A stretch of 64,000 nucleotides of DNA from JAXLVB01 sp046329195 (GTDB taxonomy: Bacteria; Bacteroidota; Bacteroidia; Cytophagales; Spirosomataceae): contig JAXLVB010000002.1 in the NCBI GenBank assembly GCA_046329195.1, positions 1,488,001-1,552,000 on the forward strand, given 5' to 3'. A program made the translations under genes and the position numbers. Positions 55,281 through 63,547 of this stretch are shown here, piece after piece. How positions within the stretch are numbered: position 1 is the stretch's first letter; each line of letters begins with the position of its first letter. Under the pieces are notes generated by a model. It searched no databases. It saw only the letters and a program-made list of their open reading frames with translations, and had not been told where the DNA came from.

Positions 55281-56474
55281 ATGAAAAAAACTGCCTTTTT
55301 GTCGTTGGCGTTGGGTATAATTGCCTCAGCCACATTTGGACAGGCCTCTGTAGAAACCAAAGCTCCCAATTCGCCCGAATATAAGCCTGCGTTTCCGGGC
55401 CAGACCCGAGCTCCGGCTATAAAAACTTCTACGCCTTACGAGTTTAAGGTGCTCACCGAAGGGCTAACATTTCCTTGGGGTATTAAATATTTGCCCGATG
55501 GCAGACTGTTAGTTACTGAAAAAGAGGCGGGTAGCCTACGAATTGTCAAACAAAGTGGTGAACTCAGCAAGCCCATTACAGGCTTACCAGCCGTTAATTC
55601 GAATGGCCAAGGTGGCCTTCTTGGCATCACGATTGACCCCAACTTTGAGAAAAATCGAATGGTGTATTGGACGTTCTCTGAAAACGTTGAAGGCGGCACG
55701 CATACTTCGGTTGCTAAAGGGAAACTCTCGGCAGACGAAACAAAAATTGAAGGTGCAACTGTCATTTATCGTGCAACACCTGCACACAAAGGTAACTTAC
55801 ACTATGGTGGACGCATTGTATTTGATAAAAGTGGAAACCTATTCGTCAGCACAGGCGAGCGTTCTGACTTGGTTACTCGCCCACAAGCCCAACAGCTCAA
55901 TTCGAGTTTAGGCAAAGTCATTCACATCACTACCGACGGTAAACCTGTGCCGGGCAATCCTTTTGAAAAACAAGCCGGAGCCAAACCCGAATTGTATTCA
56001 TATGGTCACCGAAACGTCCAAGGGCTGGCGTTTCATCCAGTTACTGGAGAACTTTATTCCAATGAATTTGGTCCCAGAGGCGGCGACGAGGTCAACCACG
56101 TGCGGGCAGGAAAAAATTATGGTTGGCCAGTTATCACGTATGGTATTGAGTATAGCGGAAAGAAGATTGGTGACGTGATTCAGCAAAAAGAAGGCATGGA
56201 ACAACCCGTTTATTATTGGGACCCATCGGTTTCGCCTAGTGGGATGACGTTCTACAGTGGAGACCAGATTCCGGAGTGGAAAAATAACCTTTTCGTGGGC
56301 TGTTTGAGCGGTACACACATTGCTCGATTAGTGATTGAAAACGACAAAGTAGTTGGAGAAGAACGCTTGTTAGTAGATGAATACCAGCGGTTTAGAGACA
56401 TTACACAAGGTAAGGATGGCGCTCTTTATGCCGTTACTGACCAAGGTAGGTTGTATAAGATTATGAAGAAGTAA
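55281..56474 (+). CDS. PQQ-dependent soluble aldose/sugar dehydrogenase
   Basis: 397 residues from the ATG at 55281 (TTG at 55230 in frame), with a signal peptide (ending TFGQ). The six-bladed propeller of GSDH/YliI type is seen: G-L-T-F-P-W-G-I-K-Y-L-P-D-G, N-G-Q-G-G-L-L-G, L-H-Y-G-G-R-I, Y-S-Y-G-H-R-N-V-Q-G-L and E-F-G-P-R-G-G-D-E. PQQ- and calcium-ligand His and Arg positions look conserved. It would oxidise sugars in the periplasm and pass electrons to the respiratory chain. PQQ synthesis genes are not here. Confidence 0.9.
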   Translation: MKKTAFLSLALGIIASATFGQASVETKAPNSPEYKPAFPGQTRAPAIKTSTPYEFKVLTEGLTFPWGIKYLPDGRLLVTEKEAGSLRIVKQSGELSKPITGLPAVNSNGQGGLLGITIDPNFEKNRMVYWTFSENVEGGTHTSVAKGKLSADETKIEGATVIYRATPAHKGNLHYGGRIVFDKSGNLFVSTGERSDLVTRPQAQQLNSSLGKVIHITTDGKPVPGNPFEKQAGAKPELYSYGHRNVQGLAFHPVTGELYSNEFGPRGGDEVNHVRAGKNYGWPVITYGIEYSGKKIGDVIQQKEGMEQPVYYWDPSVSPSGMTFYSGDQIPEWKNNLFVGCLSGTHIARLVIENDKVVGEERLLVDEYQRFRDITQGKDGALYAVTDQGRLYKIMKK

Positions 56475-56498
56475 ATCAGAATTAAGAACCAATATTTG

Positions 56499-56530
56499 AA
56501 AAGCAGGTAATGAAACTACCTGCTTTTTTA
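56499..56530 (+). terminator. Terminator after sugar dehydrogenase
   Basis: Stem AAAAGCAGGTA (56499-56509) with 56517-56527, followed by TTATTT. Confidence 0.85.
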
Positions 56531-56545
56531 TTTGTAATTCACAAA

Positions 56546-56566
56546 AGTTGACCTTAATTGTCAACT
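56546..56566. promoter_or_regulatory. Inverted repeat upstream of AraC promoter
   Basis: AGTTGAC-N7-GTCAACT, two 7-bp arms centred near 56556, between the preceding terminator and the araC-like promoter. It may be an operator for another factor. Confidence 0.4.
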
Positions 56567-56598
56567 ATTTTGGGCTATTTTGATTAATTATTTGAACC

Positions 56599-56608
56599 AA
56601 ATAGAAAA
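56599..56608 (+). promoter_or_regulatory. Single AAATAGAAAA box at the AraC-like gene promoter
   Basis: The same 10-bp core as the three boxes downstream of the gene. It ends 21 bp before the -7 element, touching the -33 position, which suggests autoregulation. Confidence 0.5.
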
Positions 56609-56629
56609 GTTGATGTCTATAAAATTCCC

Positions 56630-56637
56630 TACCTTTG
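56630..56637 (+). promoter_or_regulatory. -7 promoter element of the AraC-like gene
   Basis: TACCTTTG, a perfect TAnnTTTG, with GTTG at 56609-56612 located 17 bp upstream as a likely -33 element. Transcription would start near 56644, so the TTG at 56635 cannot be the translation start and the GTG at 56665 is preferred. Confidence 0.6.
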
Positions 56638-56664
56638 AAAGTAAATCAACATGTTACACAGCAA

Positions 56665-57528
56665 GTGAAATACGTTAAAACGCCTACCCAGCTCACCGAT
56701 GCTCCTTTTTTTCATGTACCGTTGAAATTCAAAAATTTTACGGTCATGGAATCCTGCGTACACATTCGCAATAGCAAGGGAGCGATGTTTCTCGACGAAC
56801 ACATGATTTACTATGTCCATAAAGGTAAAAATATTTTTGGGCACGGTAAGATGACTTACGAACTCAACGCTGGCGAAATGGTGGTTTTGCCCAAGTCTAT
56901 CATGGTAACCTACGACAAATACGGCAGCGAATACGAGGACAATCTCTATCAGGGTTTGATGATTTTCTTGAAAGATGAATTCATTGCGGAGTTCATCAAA
57001 ATCGCCAACATCAGGTTGGTGAATACCAACGAGCAAATAAAAATAACCGTAAAGCCCGTCAAAGAGCGTTTGTTGAAGTTTTTTGAGTCGCTTTTTCCGT
57101 ATTTTAATGAACCTGAAAATATCGAAGAAGGGCTGATTCGTCTCAAAATGCTCGAATTGCTCTACGACCTTTCGAGTGTAGATAAAAGTTTTTTACTTCA
57201 ACTACTTCAACTTCGCAAACAGCCTATTCACGACCTCACGTACGTGTTGGAAAACAACTACATGAACCCCGTTTCGCTCGAAGACTTGGCCTATCTGTCG
57301 GGGCGTAGTTTGTCGAGTTTTAAGCGTGAGTTTCAGATGATTTACAATACTTCGCCCGCCCAATGGATTCGAGAAAAACGACTCACCAAAGCCAAAGAAT
57401 TACTTTCGAGTACTGCGATGACGGTAACTGATGTGTGTTATACAACTGGTTTTGAGAATGTTACGCATTTTTCTCGGTTGTTCAAAGAGTATTTTGGTAC
57501 ACCACCTTCTTACCTCAAGTCGGCTTAA
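56665..57528 (+). CDS. AraC-family transcriptional regulator
   Basis: 287 residues if the GTG at 56665 is used; the TTG at 56635 overlaps the promoter element. An N-terminal cupin-like sensor domain (M-E-S-C-V-H-I-R-N-S-K-G, then L-N-A-G-E-M-V-V-L-P-K) spans about 10-140. The C-terminal AraC DNA-binding domain with two helix-turn-helix units is at about 185-285 (S-L-E-D-L-A-Y-L-S-G-R-S-L-S-S-F-K-R-E-F and V-T-D-V-C-Y-T-T-G-F-E-N-V-T-H-F-S-R-L-F). It lies directly before the haem/2Fe-2S/molybdenum operon and three box repeats, so it probably activates it in response to a small ligand, such as an aldehyde or aromatic compound. Confidence 0.9.
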   Translation: MKYVKTPTQLTDAPFFHVPLKFKNFTVMESCVHIRNSKGAMFLDEHMIYYVHKGKNIFGHGKMTYELNAGEMVVLPKSIMVTYDKYGSEYEDNLYQGLMIFLKDEFIAEFIKIANIRLVNTNEQIKITVKPVKERLLKFFESLFPYFNEPENIEEGLIRLKMLELLYDLSSVDKSFLLQLLQLRKQPIHDLTYVLENNYMNPVSLEDLAYLSGRSLSSFKREFQMIYNTSPAQWIREKRLTKAKELLSSTAMTVTDVCYTTGFENVTHFSRLFKEYFGTPPSYLKSA

Positions 57529-57581
57529 ATAGAAAACAAAATTGGACTAAATAGAAAACAATTTTGACTTAAATAGAAAAC
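57526..57581 (+). repeat. Three 12-bp boxes with exact 22-bp period (candidate AraC operator)
   Basis: TAAATAGAAAAC occurs at 57526-57537, 57548-57559 and 57570-57581. The first copy contains the AraC-like gene's stop codon. The third ends 20 bp before the TAAATTTG -7 element of the next operon. Two helical turns between copies is typical for AraC-family direct repeats. Confidence 0.75.
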
Positions 57582-57601
57582 CTCTTCTTGTGTTGGATAA
57601 C

Positions 57602-57609
57602 TAAATTTG
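57602..57609 (+). promoter_or_regulatory. -7 promoter element of the molybdenum hydroxylase operon
   Basis: TAAATTTG is a perfect TAnnTTTG match. No TTTG lies at the -33 position; that place is taken by the third AraC box, as expected for an activator-dependent promoter. The start codon is at 57631. Confidence 0.6.
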
Positions 57610-57630
57610 TATCACTAAATTAGTTATCCA

Positions 57631-58242
57631 ATGAAGACCATACTTCCACTTTTATTAAGCGGACTTGCTTTTTCGACATCAATTGTTTTTACGCACTGTA
57701 CAAGTTCAAAAGAAGATGATTCCACGGTTATTCCCGTAGGAGGAACCAATGATGGGAATAACAATATAGGCTCAAATAGCGGCGGGTCGAGCAGCAATAA
57801 TTCCTCAAATGATGACATTCGGGTCATTACTAAATACAATCGCAGAATAATTCAATACGCCCAAGTAGATAAAGCGGGTGATTATTTCCGAAGGATGTTT
57901 ATTGATAGTGCTTCGGCACAAGCATTTCTTCAAACTGGCGTGGTGCCACAGTCAGCCATTTTTTACCTCGAAACTTGGTTTGGCGATAGTCAATCAACGG
58001 TGTATATCCGCCAAAAAAATAATAACGAGTGGCAAAGCAACAGTTTTAGTCCATCGTCGCCCAACTATCAAGTAGCCTTCGACCAAAGTTGTGCTGGATG
58101 CCATTTTACCGCTCGTAGTACCGAATCGGTGTTTACCCTTCCGCTGCTAACCAAAGCACTCAATCGTAAAAAAGTACAAGTTATTGAATGTAATCAGACG
58201 TCATTCAATCCTTGTGATTTGAAAACCTACAAAGGAAATTGA
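57631..58242 (+). CDS. Haem-binding lipoprotein, cytochrome P460-like
   Basis: 203 residues. The lipoprotein signal ends at Cys23 (F-T-H-C-T-S-S). A Gly/Ser/Asn-rich linker (about 35-60) leads to a domain with one C-A-G-C-H haem c site (154-158), preceded by F-Y-L-E-T-W-F-G and W-Q-S-N-S-F, a layout like cytochrome P460-type proteins. It probably accepts electrons from the molybdenum enzyme encoded next. The 3' end has two further cysteines (Cys190 and Cys197 regions) that could form a disulfide. The gene is first in a three-gene operon behind AraC. Confidence 0.75.
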   Translation: MKTILPLLLSGLAFSTSIVFTHCTSSKEDDSTVIPVGGTNDGNNNIGSNSGGSSSNNSSNDDIRVITKYNRRIIQYAQVDKAGDYFRRMFIDSASAQAFLQTGVVPQSAIFYLETWFGDSQSTVYIRQKNNNEWQSNSFSPSSPNYQVAFDQSCAGCHFTARSTESVFTLPLLTKALNRKKVQVIECNQTSFNPCDLKTYKGN

Positions 58243-58304
58243 CTTTCTAAAAACATTTATTAAATAATTTTGGAAATAGAACTCAACCGAAAATAAACAA
58301 AACT

Positions 58305-58805
58305 ATGGCAAAATTCAATCTTACCATCAACAGTAAAAAAACGAGTGTCGAAGCCGAACCCGATACCCCAATCTTGTGGGTTATTAGAGATTATGTTGGG
58401 CTAAAAGGTACTAAATTTGGCTGTGGTATGGGGCTTTGCGGAGCTTGCACAGTCCATCTCGATGGTCAGCCTATCCGTTCGTGCCAAACCCCTATTTCTT
58501 CGCTCAAAGCATCCAACAAAATCACCACCATAGAGGGTATTTCGACCAATGTGGACCACGTTGTGCAGAAAGCGTGGATTGAGGAACAAGTGCCACAATG
58601 TGGTTATTGTCAGTCGGGACAAATCATGTCGGCGGTTGCTCTTTTGAAAACCAATCCTAAGCCAACCGATGAGGATATTGACACTTATATGTCGGGCAAT
58701 ATTTGTCGTTGTGGCACCTATTTACGAATTCGGAAGGCCATTCACCGAGCTGCTGGCGAAATGAAATCTACTGTTCAACCTCAAAAAACCAAGGCAGCAA
58801 AATGA
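58305..58805 (+). CDS. 2Fe-2S subunit of a molybdenum hydroxylase
   Basis: 166 residues. Two [2Fe-2S] centres are complete: plant-type Cys40, Cys45, Cys48, Cys60 and the second cluster Cys99, Cys102, Cys134, Cys136. This is the small subunit of the IorA/CoxS type. It overlaps the catalytic subunit gene by four bases (ATGA at 58802-58805), showing translational coupling, and passes electrons to the haem protein or the respiratory chain. The C-terminal tail is basic. Confidence 0.95.
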   Translation: MAKFNLTINSKKTSVEAEPDTPILWVIRDYVGLKGTKFGCGMGLCGACTVHLDGQPIRSCQTPISSLKASNKITTIEGISTNVDHVVQKAWIEEQVPQCGYCQSGQIMSAVALLKTNPKPTDEDIDTYMSGNICRCGTYLRIRKAIHRAAGEMKSTVQPQKTKAAK

Positions 58806-61027
58806 AAAAGATAGATAAATATATACTTTCCGAAACCTCTATTGAAGATAATAAGGCCGTTTCTCGCCGTAATTTCCTAAAATTTACGGGTTTTTCTGGG
58901 GCGGCATTTGTATGGGGGATTTCTCATGCCAATGCCGTCACCACCGTAGAGACAGGGCATGCCCTGTCTCTACCAAATCCATTGGATGCAGGACATAATT
59001 TTTCCCCATTCATCATTATTGAAAAATCGGGTAAAATTACCCTTTTCAACACCAAACCCGAATTGGGACAAGGTACCTACCAAGCCATCACGGCCTTGAT
59101 AGCCGAAGAACTGGAGGTTTCACCAGAGCAATACGTGATTCAGCAAACGGGCGGAGAAGCCAAATTTGGACGTGGGCAATCGGCAGGGGGTAGCTTTTCA
59201 GTTCGTTCGAGTTATGCTGAAATGCGTAAAGTAGGGGCTGCTGCCCGTGAAATGCTCATCTCGGCTGCGAGTCAGGCTTGGGGCGTACCTACCAGCGAAT
59301 GTTACGCCAAAGAAGCAAAAGTGTATCATAAGCCAACGGGTAAAAGCGTAGCTTATGGCGACTTAGCCGAGGCTGCCTCAAAATTAGAAGTTCCTAAAAA
59401 CCCTACGCTCAAAGACCCCAAAGACTTTAAATTATTGGGGAAATCGGTCAAACGCCAAGATGTACCCCTCAAAGTTTCGGGCAAAGCACTCTTTGGATTA
59501 GACGTTGAGGTACCCAACATGGTGTACGCCTCGGTAGAAAGATGCCCAGTTTTTGGAGCAAAATTGAAAGATTTTAACAAAACGGCTGCTTTGAAAGTAG
59601 CAGGCGTGATTGAAGTGGTGGAAGTAGAAAGAGTTTTTGGAGTTTATGCAAGCACAGGCGTTGCAGTTATTGCCAAAAATTATTGGGCAGCTCTCAATGG
59701 TCGCAAAGCCCTACAAGTCAACTGGGATTACCAAGGTAAAGAAGCTTTCAATTCCACAGATTATGCTCAATCTATGCGTGAGTTGGCTAAAAAAGAAGGC
59801 GTAATAGATGCCAATGTAGGTGATTTTGACAAAGCCTTTGGGGAGGCCACCAAAAAAGTGGAGGCATTTTATGAAACGCCATTTGTGAGCCACTCACCAA
59901 TGGAAGCCATGAACTGCACTGCTCATTGGAAGGAAAATAACACGCTCGAAATTTGGGTTTCAACCCAAGTGCCATCCGACATCATGCGAGACTTGCCTAA
60001 CCGATACGGCATCAAAGCCGATGACATCACGCTGCATACTTGTTTCAACGGCGGAGGATTCGGGCGACGGCTGGGTATAGATTTTGTCATTGAAGCTGTC
60101 AATCTGAGCAAAGTCATCAAGAAACCAGTAAAAGTAATTTGGACTCGTGAAGACGATACCCAACTCGGGCCTTTTCGTCCACCTACTTTCTCGGCTTTAA
60201 AAGGGGCTGTTTCAGAAGATGGTAAATTGGTGGCATTTCAGCACAAAGTCATTTCGCCAACCATCATGGCATTTTTGAACCCAAAATACAATAAAACCCA
60301 GCTCGACCGCAACATGACGGAGGGAATCAGCCGTCAGGCTTATGAAATCCCGAACGTAAAAAATGCTTTCGTTTACTCCGATATTCACATTCCTATGTTT
60401 TGGTGGCGTTCGGTAACGAGTTCGACGTTAGCGTTTTCGCACGAATGTTTCATTGATGAACTGGCTCATGCGGCTGGCAAAGACCCGCTGGCTTTTCGGA
60501 TGGAAATGCTTACCAAAGAATCGGACACCAAGCGAGTTTTACAAAAACTAAAAGAGGTGTCGAATTGGGACAAACCGCTACCTAAAGGAAAGGGACGGGG
60601 AATTGCACAGTATGATTTTTTTGCAGGATTGGGTGGACAAGTCATTGAAGTAACCAAACTTTCGGATAATTCGGTGAAGATTGATAAAGTTTACGCCGTT
60701 ATTGATTTAGGAACGGTTGTCAATCCAGATACTGTAAAAGCTCAAATAGAAGGTGCGGTTGTAATGGGCATCACGGCGGCTACAAAAAACGGGATAACTT
60801 TTGCGAATGGTAAGGCGGAACAAAGCAATTTTCACGATAATCCAGTGATGAGAATAAATGAAATGCCACCAGTTGAAGTCCATATTTTGGCCGAAGGAGG
60901 CAATAGTATCAAAGGGGTAGGCGAACCCGGACTCCCACCTGTGGCACCAGCGTTGGCCAATGCCATTTTTGCCGCCACGGGCATTCGAGTTCGTAAGATG
61001 CCTTTCGACTTAGATAACTTAGCCTAA
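58802..61027 (+). CDS. Molybdopterin-binding subunit of xanthine dehydrogenase family (IorB-like)
   Basis: 741 residues from the ATG at 58802, whose overlap with the previous stop is the usual form; an upstream frame start is not credible. A Tat signal S-R-R-N-F-L-K (21-27) precedes a hydrophobic stretch. Family motifs include F-G-R-G-Q-S-A-G-G-S, H-S-P-M-E-A-M-N-C-T-A and the active-site Glu in G-V-G-E-P-G-L-P-P near 708. It oxidises an aldehyde or N-heterocycle using water; substrate is unknown. Export by Tat with the small subunit and the nearby haem lipoprotein places the enzyme in the periplasm. A 28-bp palindrome lies in codons 49-58. Confidence 0.92.
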   Translation: MKKIDKYILSETSIEDNKAVSRRNFLKFTGFSGAAFVWGISHANAVTTVETGHALSLPNPLDAGHNFSPFIIIEKSGKITLFNTKPELGQGTYQAITALIAEELEVSPEQYVIQQTGGEAKFGRGQSAGGSFSVRSSYAEMRKVGAAAREMLISAASQAWGVPTSECYAKEAKVYHKPTGKSVAYGDLAEAASKLEVPKNPTLKDPKDFKLLGKSVKRQDVPLKVSGKALFGLDVEVPNMVYASVERCPVFGAKLKDFNKTAALKVAGVIEVVEVERVFGVYASTGVAVIAKNYWAALNGRKALQVNWDYQGKEAFNSTDYAQSMRELAKKEGVIDANVGDFDKAFGEATKKVEAFYETPFVSHSPMEAMNCTAHWKENNTLEIWVSTQVPSDIMRDLPNRYGIKADDITLHTCFNGGGFGRRLGIDFVIEAVNLSKVIKKPVKVIWTREDDTQLGPFRPPTFSALKGAVSEDGKLVAFQHKVISPTIMAFLNPKYNKTQLDRNMTEGISRQAYEIPNVKNAFVYSDIHIPMFWWRSVTSSTLAFSHECFIDELAHAAGKDPLAFRMEMLTKESDTKRVLQKLKEVSNWDKPLPKGKGRGIAQYDFFAGLGGQVIEVTKLSDNSVKIDKVYAVIDLGTVVNPDTVKAQIEGAVVMGITAATKNGITFANGKAEQSNFHDNPVMRINEMPPVEVHILAEGGNSIKGVGEPGLPPVAPALANAIFAATGIRVRKMPFDLDNLA
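58946..58973. repeat. 28-bp perfect palindrome inside the molybdenum subunit gene
   Basis: Arms GTAGAGACAGGGCA and its exact complement meet without a spacer. It lies in frame and encodes V-E-T-G-H-A-L-S-L-P, in the linker between the Tat signal and the catalytic domain. I recall similar GTAGAGAC...GTCTCTAC palindromes as dispersed repeats in cyanobacteria and Bacteroidota. Confidence 0.85.
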
Positions 61028-61038
61028 TGATGAACCCT

Positions 61039-61068
61039 GCCACGGAAATTCAAATTCCGTGGCTTTTT
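61039..61068 (+). terminator. Terminator after molybdenum operon
   Basis: 9-bp stem GCCACGGAA (61039-61047) with 61055-61063, followed by TTTTT. Confidence 0.88.
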
Positions 61069-61085
61069 AATTCAAGCCCTTTACC

Positions 61086-62297
61086 ATGAAAAAAACGTTT
61101 TTATTCCTCGTTCTCTTTATTTCACAATGGGCTTTTGCCCAACCTCAGAATGCCAACAATTTTCGTTCGCCTGAACTGTTGACGGATAATCAGGCTGTTT
61201 TTAAATATTTGAATCCAGAAGCTAAGTCGGTGACTGTGGTGGGAAACTGGCACGAAAGCGTATTCCCGAATAAATTCCCCATGAGCAAAGATTCGGCAGG
61301 CTTATGGACAGTAAAAGTAGGGCCTATTCCCGCCGAAATGTGGGTGTACCATTTTGTTGTGGATGGCAACGCCATTACCCTCGACCCTCGCAATGCCCAC
61401 GTGATTCGGGATGGCATCCGTTACCGCAATTATTTTATCAGCAAGGGGCAAGAATCGACCAATTATGAGGTGCAAAATGTGCCGCACGGAAGTCTTCATG
61501 TGGCTTGGTACAATTCGCCATCGCTCAACCTCAGTCGTAGAGTATATGTCTATACACCAGCGGGTTATGAATCTTCGAGTGAAAAATACCCTGTTTTATA
61601 CCTGCTTCACGGTGGGGGTGGCGACGAAGACGCTTGGCAAACGAACGGTCGTGCTTTGCATATTTTGGATAATTTGATAGCCGACAAGAAATGTAAACCC
61701 ATGATTGTGGTCATGGCCAATGGCAATGCCCGTCAGTCAGCTTCGCAAGATTACGTAGATGGCCCCGCAGGATTAGGGCCAAATGGCGAAACGGCCTCTT
61801 ATCCACAAAGTATTGTGAAGGATTTGATTCCGTACATTGACCAAACCTACCGCACCAAAACCGATGCTGTTCACCGAGCCATAGCGGGGCTGTCGATGGG
61901 CGGGGCTCAAACGTTTTATGCAGCCTTCAATAACATCGAGAAGTTTAGCTACGTTGGTTCGTTTAGTGGAGGTTTTACGTTATTGCCAGGAGTGGCTACA
62001 CCGATTGCTGCCCCCGCCAATGCGGCCAGTCTCAGAGGGCCTGATTTGACACGTTCTATTGACCCCGATAAGTTCAAAGTACTTTTACCGAAGCTCAATC
62101 AAGATGCCAACAAGAGATTAAAACTACTCTATTTGGCCATCGGTACCAGCGATGCCCTCATCACTACCCACAACCGAGTCAAGGCGATTTTAGACGAAAA
62201 AAACATAAAATATACATTGGTAGAAACGCCCAACTACGCCCACGAGTGGAGCTACTGGCGGGTGTGTTTGCAAGATTTTTTGGTGAGGTTGTTTTAG
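61086..62297 (+). CDS. Secreted esterase with CBM48-like domain (feruloyl/enterochelin esterase type)
   Basis: 403 residues with a signal peptide (about 1-18, ending AFAQ). Residues 25-125 form an E-set/CBM48-like module (V-T-V-V-G-N-W). The esterase D fold follows, with L-L-H-G-G-G-G (oxyanion), nucleophile Ser270 in A-G-L-S-M-G-G and the catalytic His near 389 in Y-A-H-E-W-S-Y-W. Relatives cleave ferulate or acetyl esters from plant polysaccharide. It follows a terminator and seems separately transcribed. Confidence 0.88.
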   Translation: MKKTFLFLVLFISQWAFAQPQNANNFRSPELLTDNQAVFKYLNPEAKSVTVVGNWHESVFPNKFPMSKDSAGLWTVKVGPIPAEMWVYHFVVDGNAITLDPRNAHVIRDGIRYRNYFISKGQESTNYEVQNVPHGSLHVAWYNSPSLNLSRRVYVYTPAGYESSSEKYPVLYLLHGGGGDEDAWQTNGRALHILDNLIADKKCKPMIVVMANGNARQSASQDYVDGPAGLGPNGETASYPQSIVKDLIPYIDQTYRTKTDAVHRAIAGLSMGGAQTFYAAFNNIEKFSYVGSFSGGFTLLPGVATPIAAPANAASLRGPDLTRSIDPDKFKVLLPKLNQDANKRLKLLYLAIGTSDALITTHNRVKAILDEKNIKYTLVETPNYAHEWSYWRVCLQDFLVRLF

Positions 62298-62501
62298 TTT
62301 AGAAAATCATTTTAGAGAGTTTTTCAAATTCTATCTACTCAAATTATACTTCGATTAAACAACAAAGCATTCTTTGATTGAAGTATAATTTTGAGATTTT
62401 TTGTTCGAATATTCGTCTCAGTTTCCATGAAAAACAATTAATAATTTGCTCATTTCTAAGATATTACCGTTTATTTGCCGAAAAATTGGCTGAGTAAAAG
62501 A

Positions 62502-63035
62502 ATGACCGATAGTAAAGAAATTTGGATTACCACGGGATACGAGCTTTTTAGTTTGTTTGGATTTGATGGACTAAATATTGAGAAACTTGCCAAAAAAGTA
62601 GGCATCAGCAAGTCGTCATTTTATCACCACTTTGCTGATACTGAGGTCTTTATAGAGTTGCTACTCAAACACCACATCAAACAAAGCCACATCATTGCCC
62701 AAAAAGAAATTAATGCCCAAAATATCGACCCTCAACTCATCGAAATCTTGCTTGAGCATAAAACCGATTTGCTTTTCAATCGACAATTAAGATTTAATCG
62801 AAACCAAAAATTATTCGCCGCTACGCTCGATGAGTCCAATCGAATTGTAGGGAATAATTTTGTAATGGTTTGGGTAAAAGACCTTAATCTTGCCCTCAAC
62901 GAAAAACAACTTTCTGGTATTTTTGAATTAGCCCTCGAAAATTTCTATCTACAAATAAATCCGCAAAACCTTCATTATCAGTGGCTTTCTGATTATTTCA
63001 TGAATCTAAAACGAATCGCCCAAAGTTTCGGATAA
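62502..63035 (+). CDS. TetR-family transcriptional regulator
   Basis: 177 residues from the ATG at 62502; a TTG at 62475 is in frame. The N-terminal helix-turn-helix is clear (G-L-N-I-E-K-L-A-K-K-V-G-I-S-K-S-S-F-Y-H-H-F). The rest is the helical ligand-binding domain. It likely represses the small membrane protein genes that follow on the same strand (63110 and 63548), as is common for TetR genes, though no operator was identified. Confidence 0.88.
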   Translation: MTDSKEIWITTGYELFSLFGFDGLNIEKLAKKVGISKSSFYHHFADTEVFIELLLKHHIKQSHIIAQKEINAQNIDPQLIEILLEHKTDLLFNRQLRFNRNQKLFAATLDESNRIVGNNFVMVWVKDLNLALNEKQLSGIFELALENFYLQINPQNLHYQWLSDYFMNLKRIAQSFG

Positions 63036-63109
63036 TTCTGTTGGACGCTTCCGTCTAAAATCAATAGCTTGTCTATCATACTTTTGTGAAAATCAAAAAA
63101 AGTATTTTA

Positions 63110-63526
63110 ATGACGAGTAAATTCCATAAATCATACCTCAAATTTACTGCCTTTGTGGTAGGTTCTTTTGGGCCAATCTTTTTTCTTGGCACAATACTAT
63201 CTACCTCCGAACCCGCCCGATGGACGCTCGATTTATTGAGTTGGCCACTTGATGACATTCAAAATTACGAAGCACCGACCACTCGTTTTTTATCGGCTCT
63301 GACGGGTGGCTTTTTGTTTGGTTGGGGAATCATGATTTGGTTCTTACAAAAATGGATCTATGATGCCGCTCCCGAAGGAGTCCGAAAGACAGTTTTAGCA
63401 GGGCTTTTAGCGTGGTTTTGCTTAGATAGTGCGGGGTCGGTGGCATCTCAAAATCCTTCAAATGTATTTTTCAATGTTATCGTGCTACTACTTGCGGTTG
63501 GGCCTTTGTGGAAACCAGCCCAATAA
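63110..63526 (+). CDS. Small integral membrane protein, uncharacterised
   Basis: 138 residues from the ATG at 63110; a GTG at 63086 extends the frame. Four hydrophobic segments (about 10-32, 56-77, 89-108, 112-132) are predicted. No family was recognised beyond a multi-pass membrane protein. The gene lies 75 bp behind tetR and 21 bp before the next small membrane gene, so they are likely cotranscribed. Confidence 0.7.
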   Translation: MTSKFHKSYLKFTAFVVGSFGPIFFLGTILSTSEPARWTLDLLSWPLDDIQNYEAPTTRFLSALTGGFLFGWGIMIWFLQKWIYDAAPEGVRKTVLAGLLAWFCLDSAGSVASQNPSNVFFNVIVLLLAVGPLWKPAQ

Positions 63527-63547
63527 ATTATTAAACCAAATTTTAAG

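Noticed and set aside
57526..57581. Possible short CRISPR-like array
   Set aside because: Repeats are only 12 bp with 10-bp spacing and sit at a promoter; there are no spacers of CRISPR length and no cas genes.
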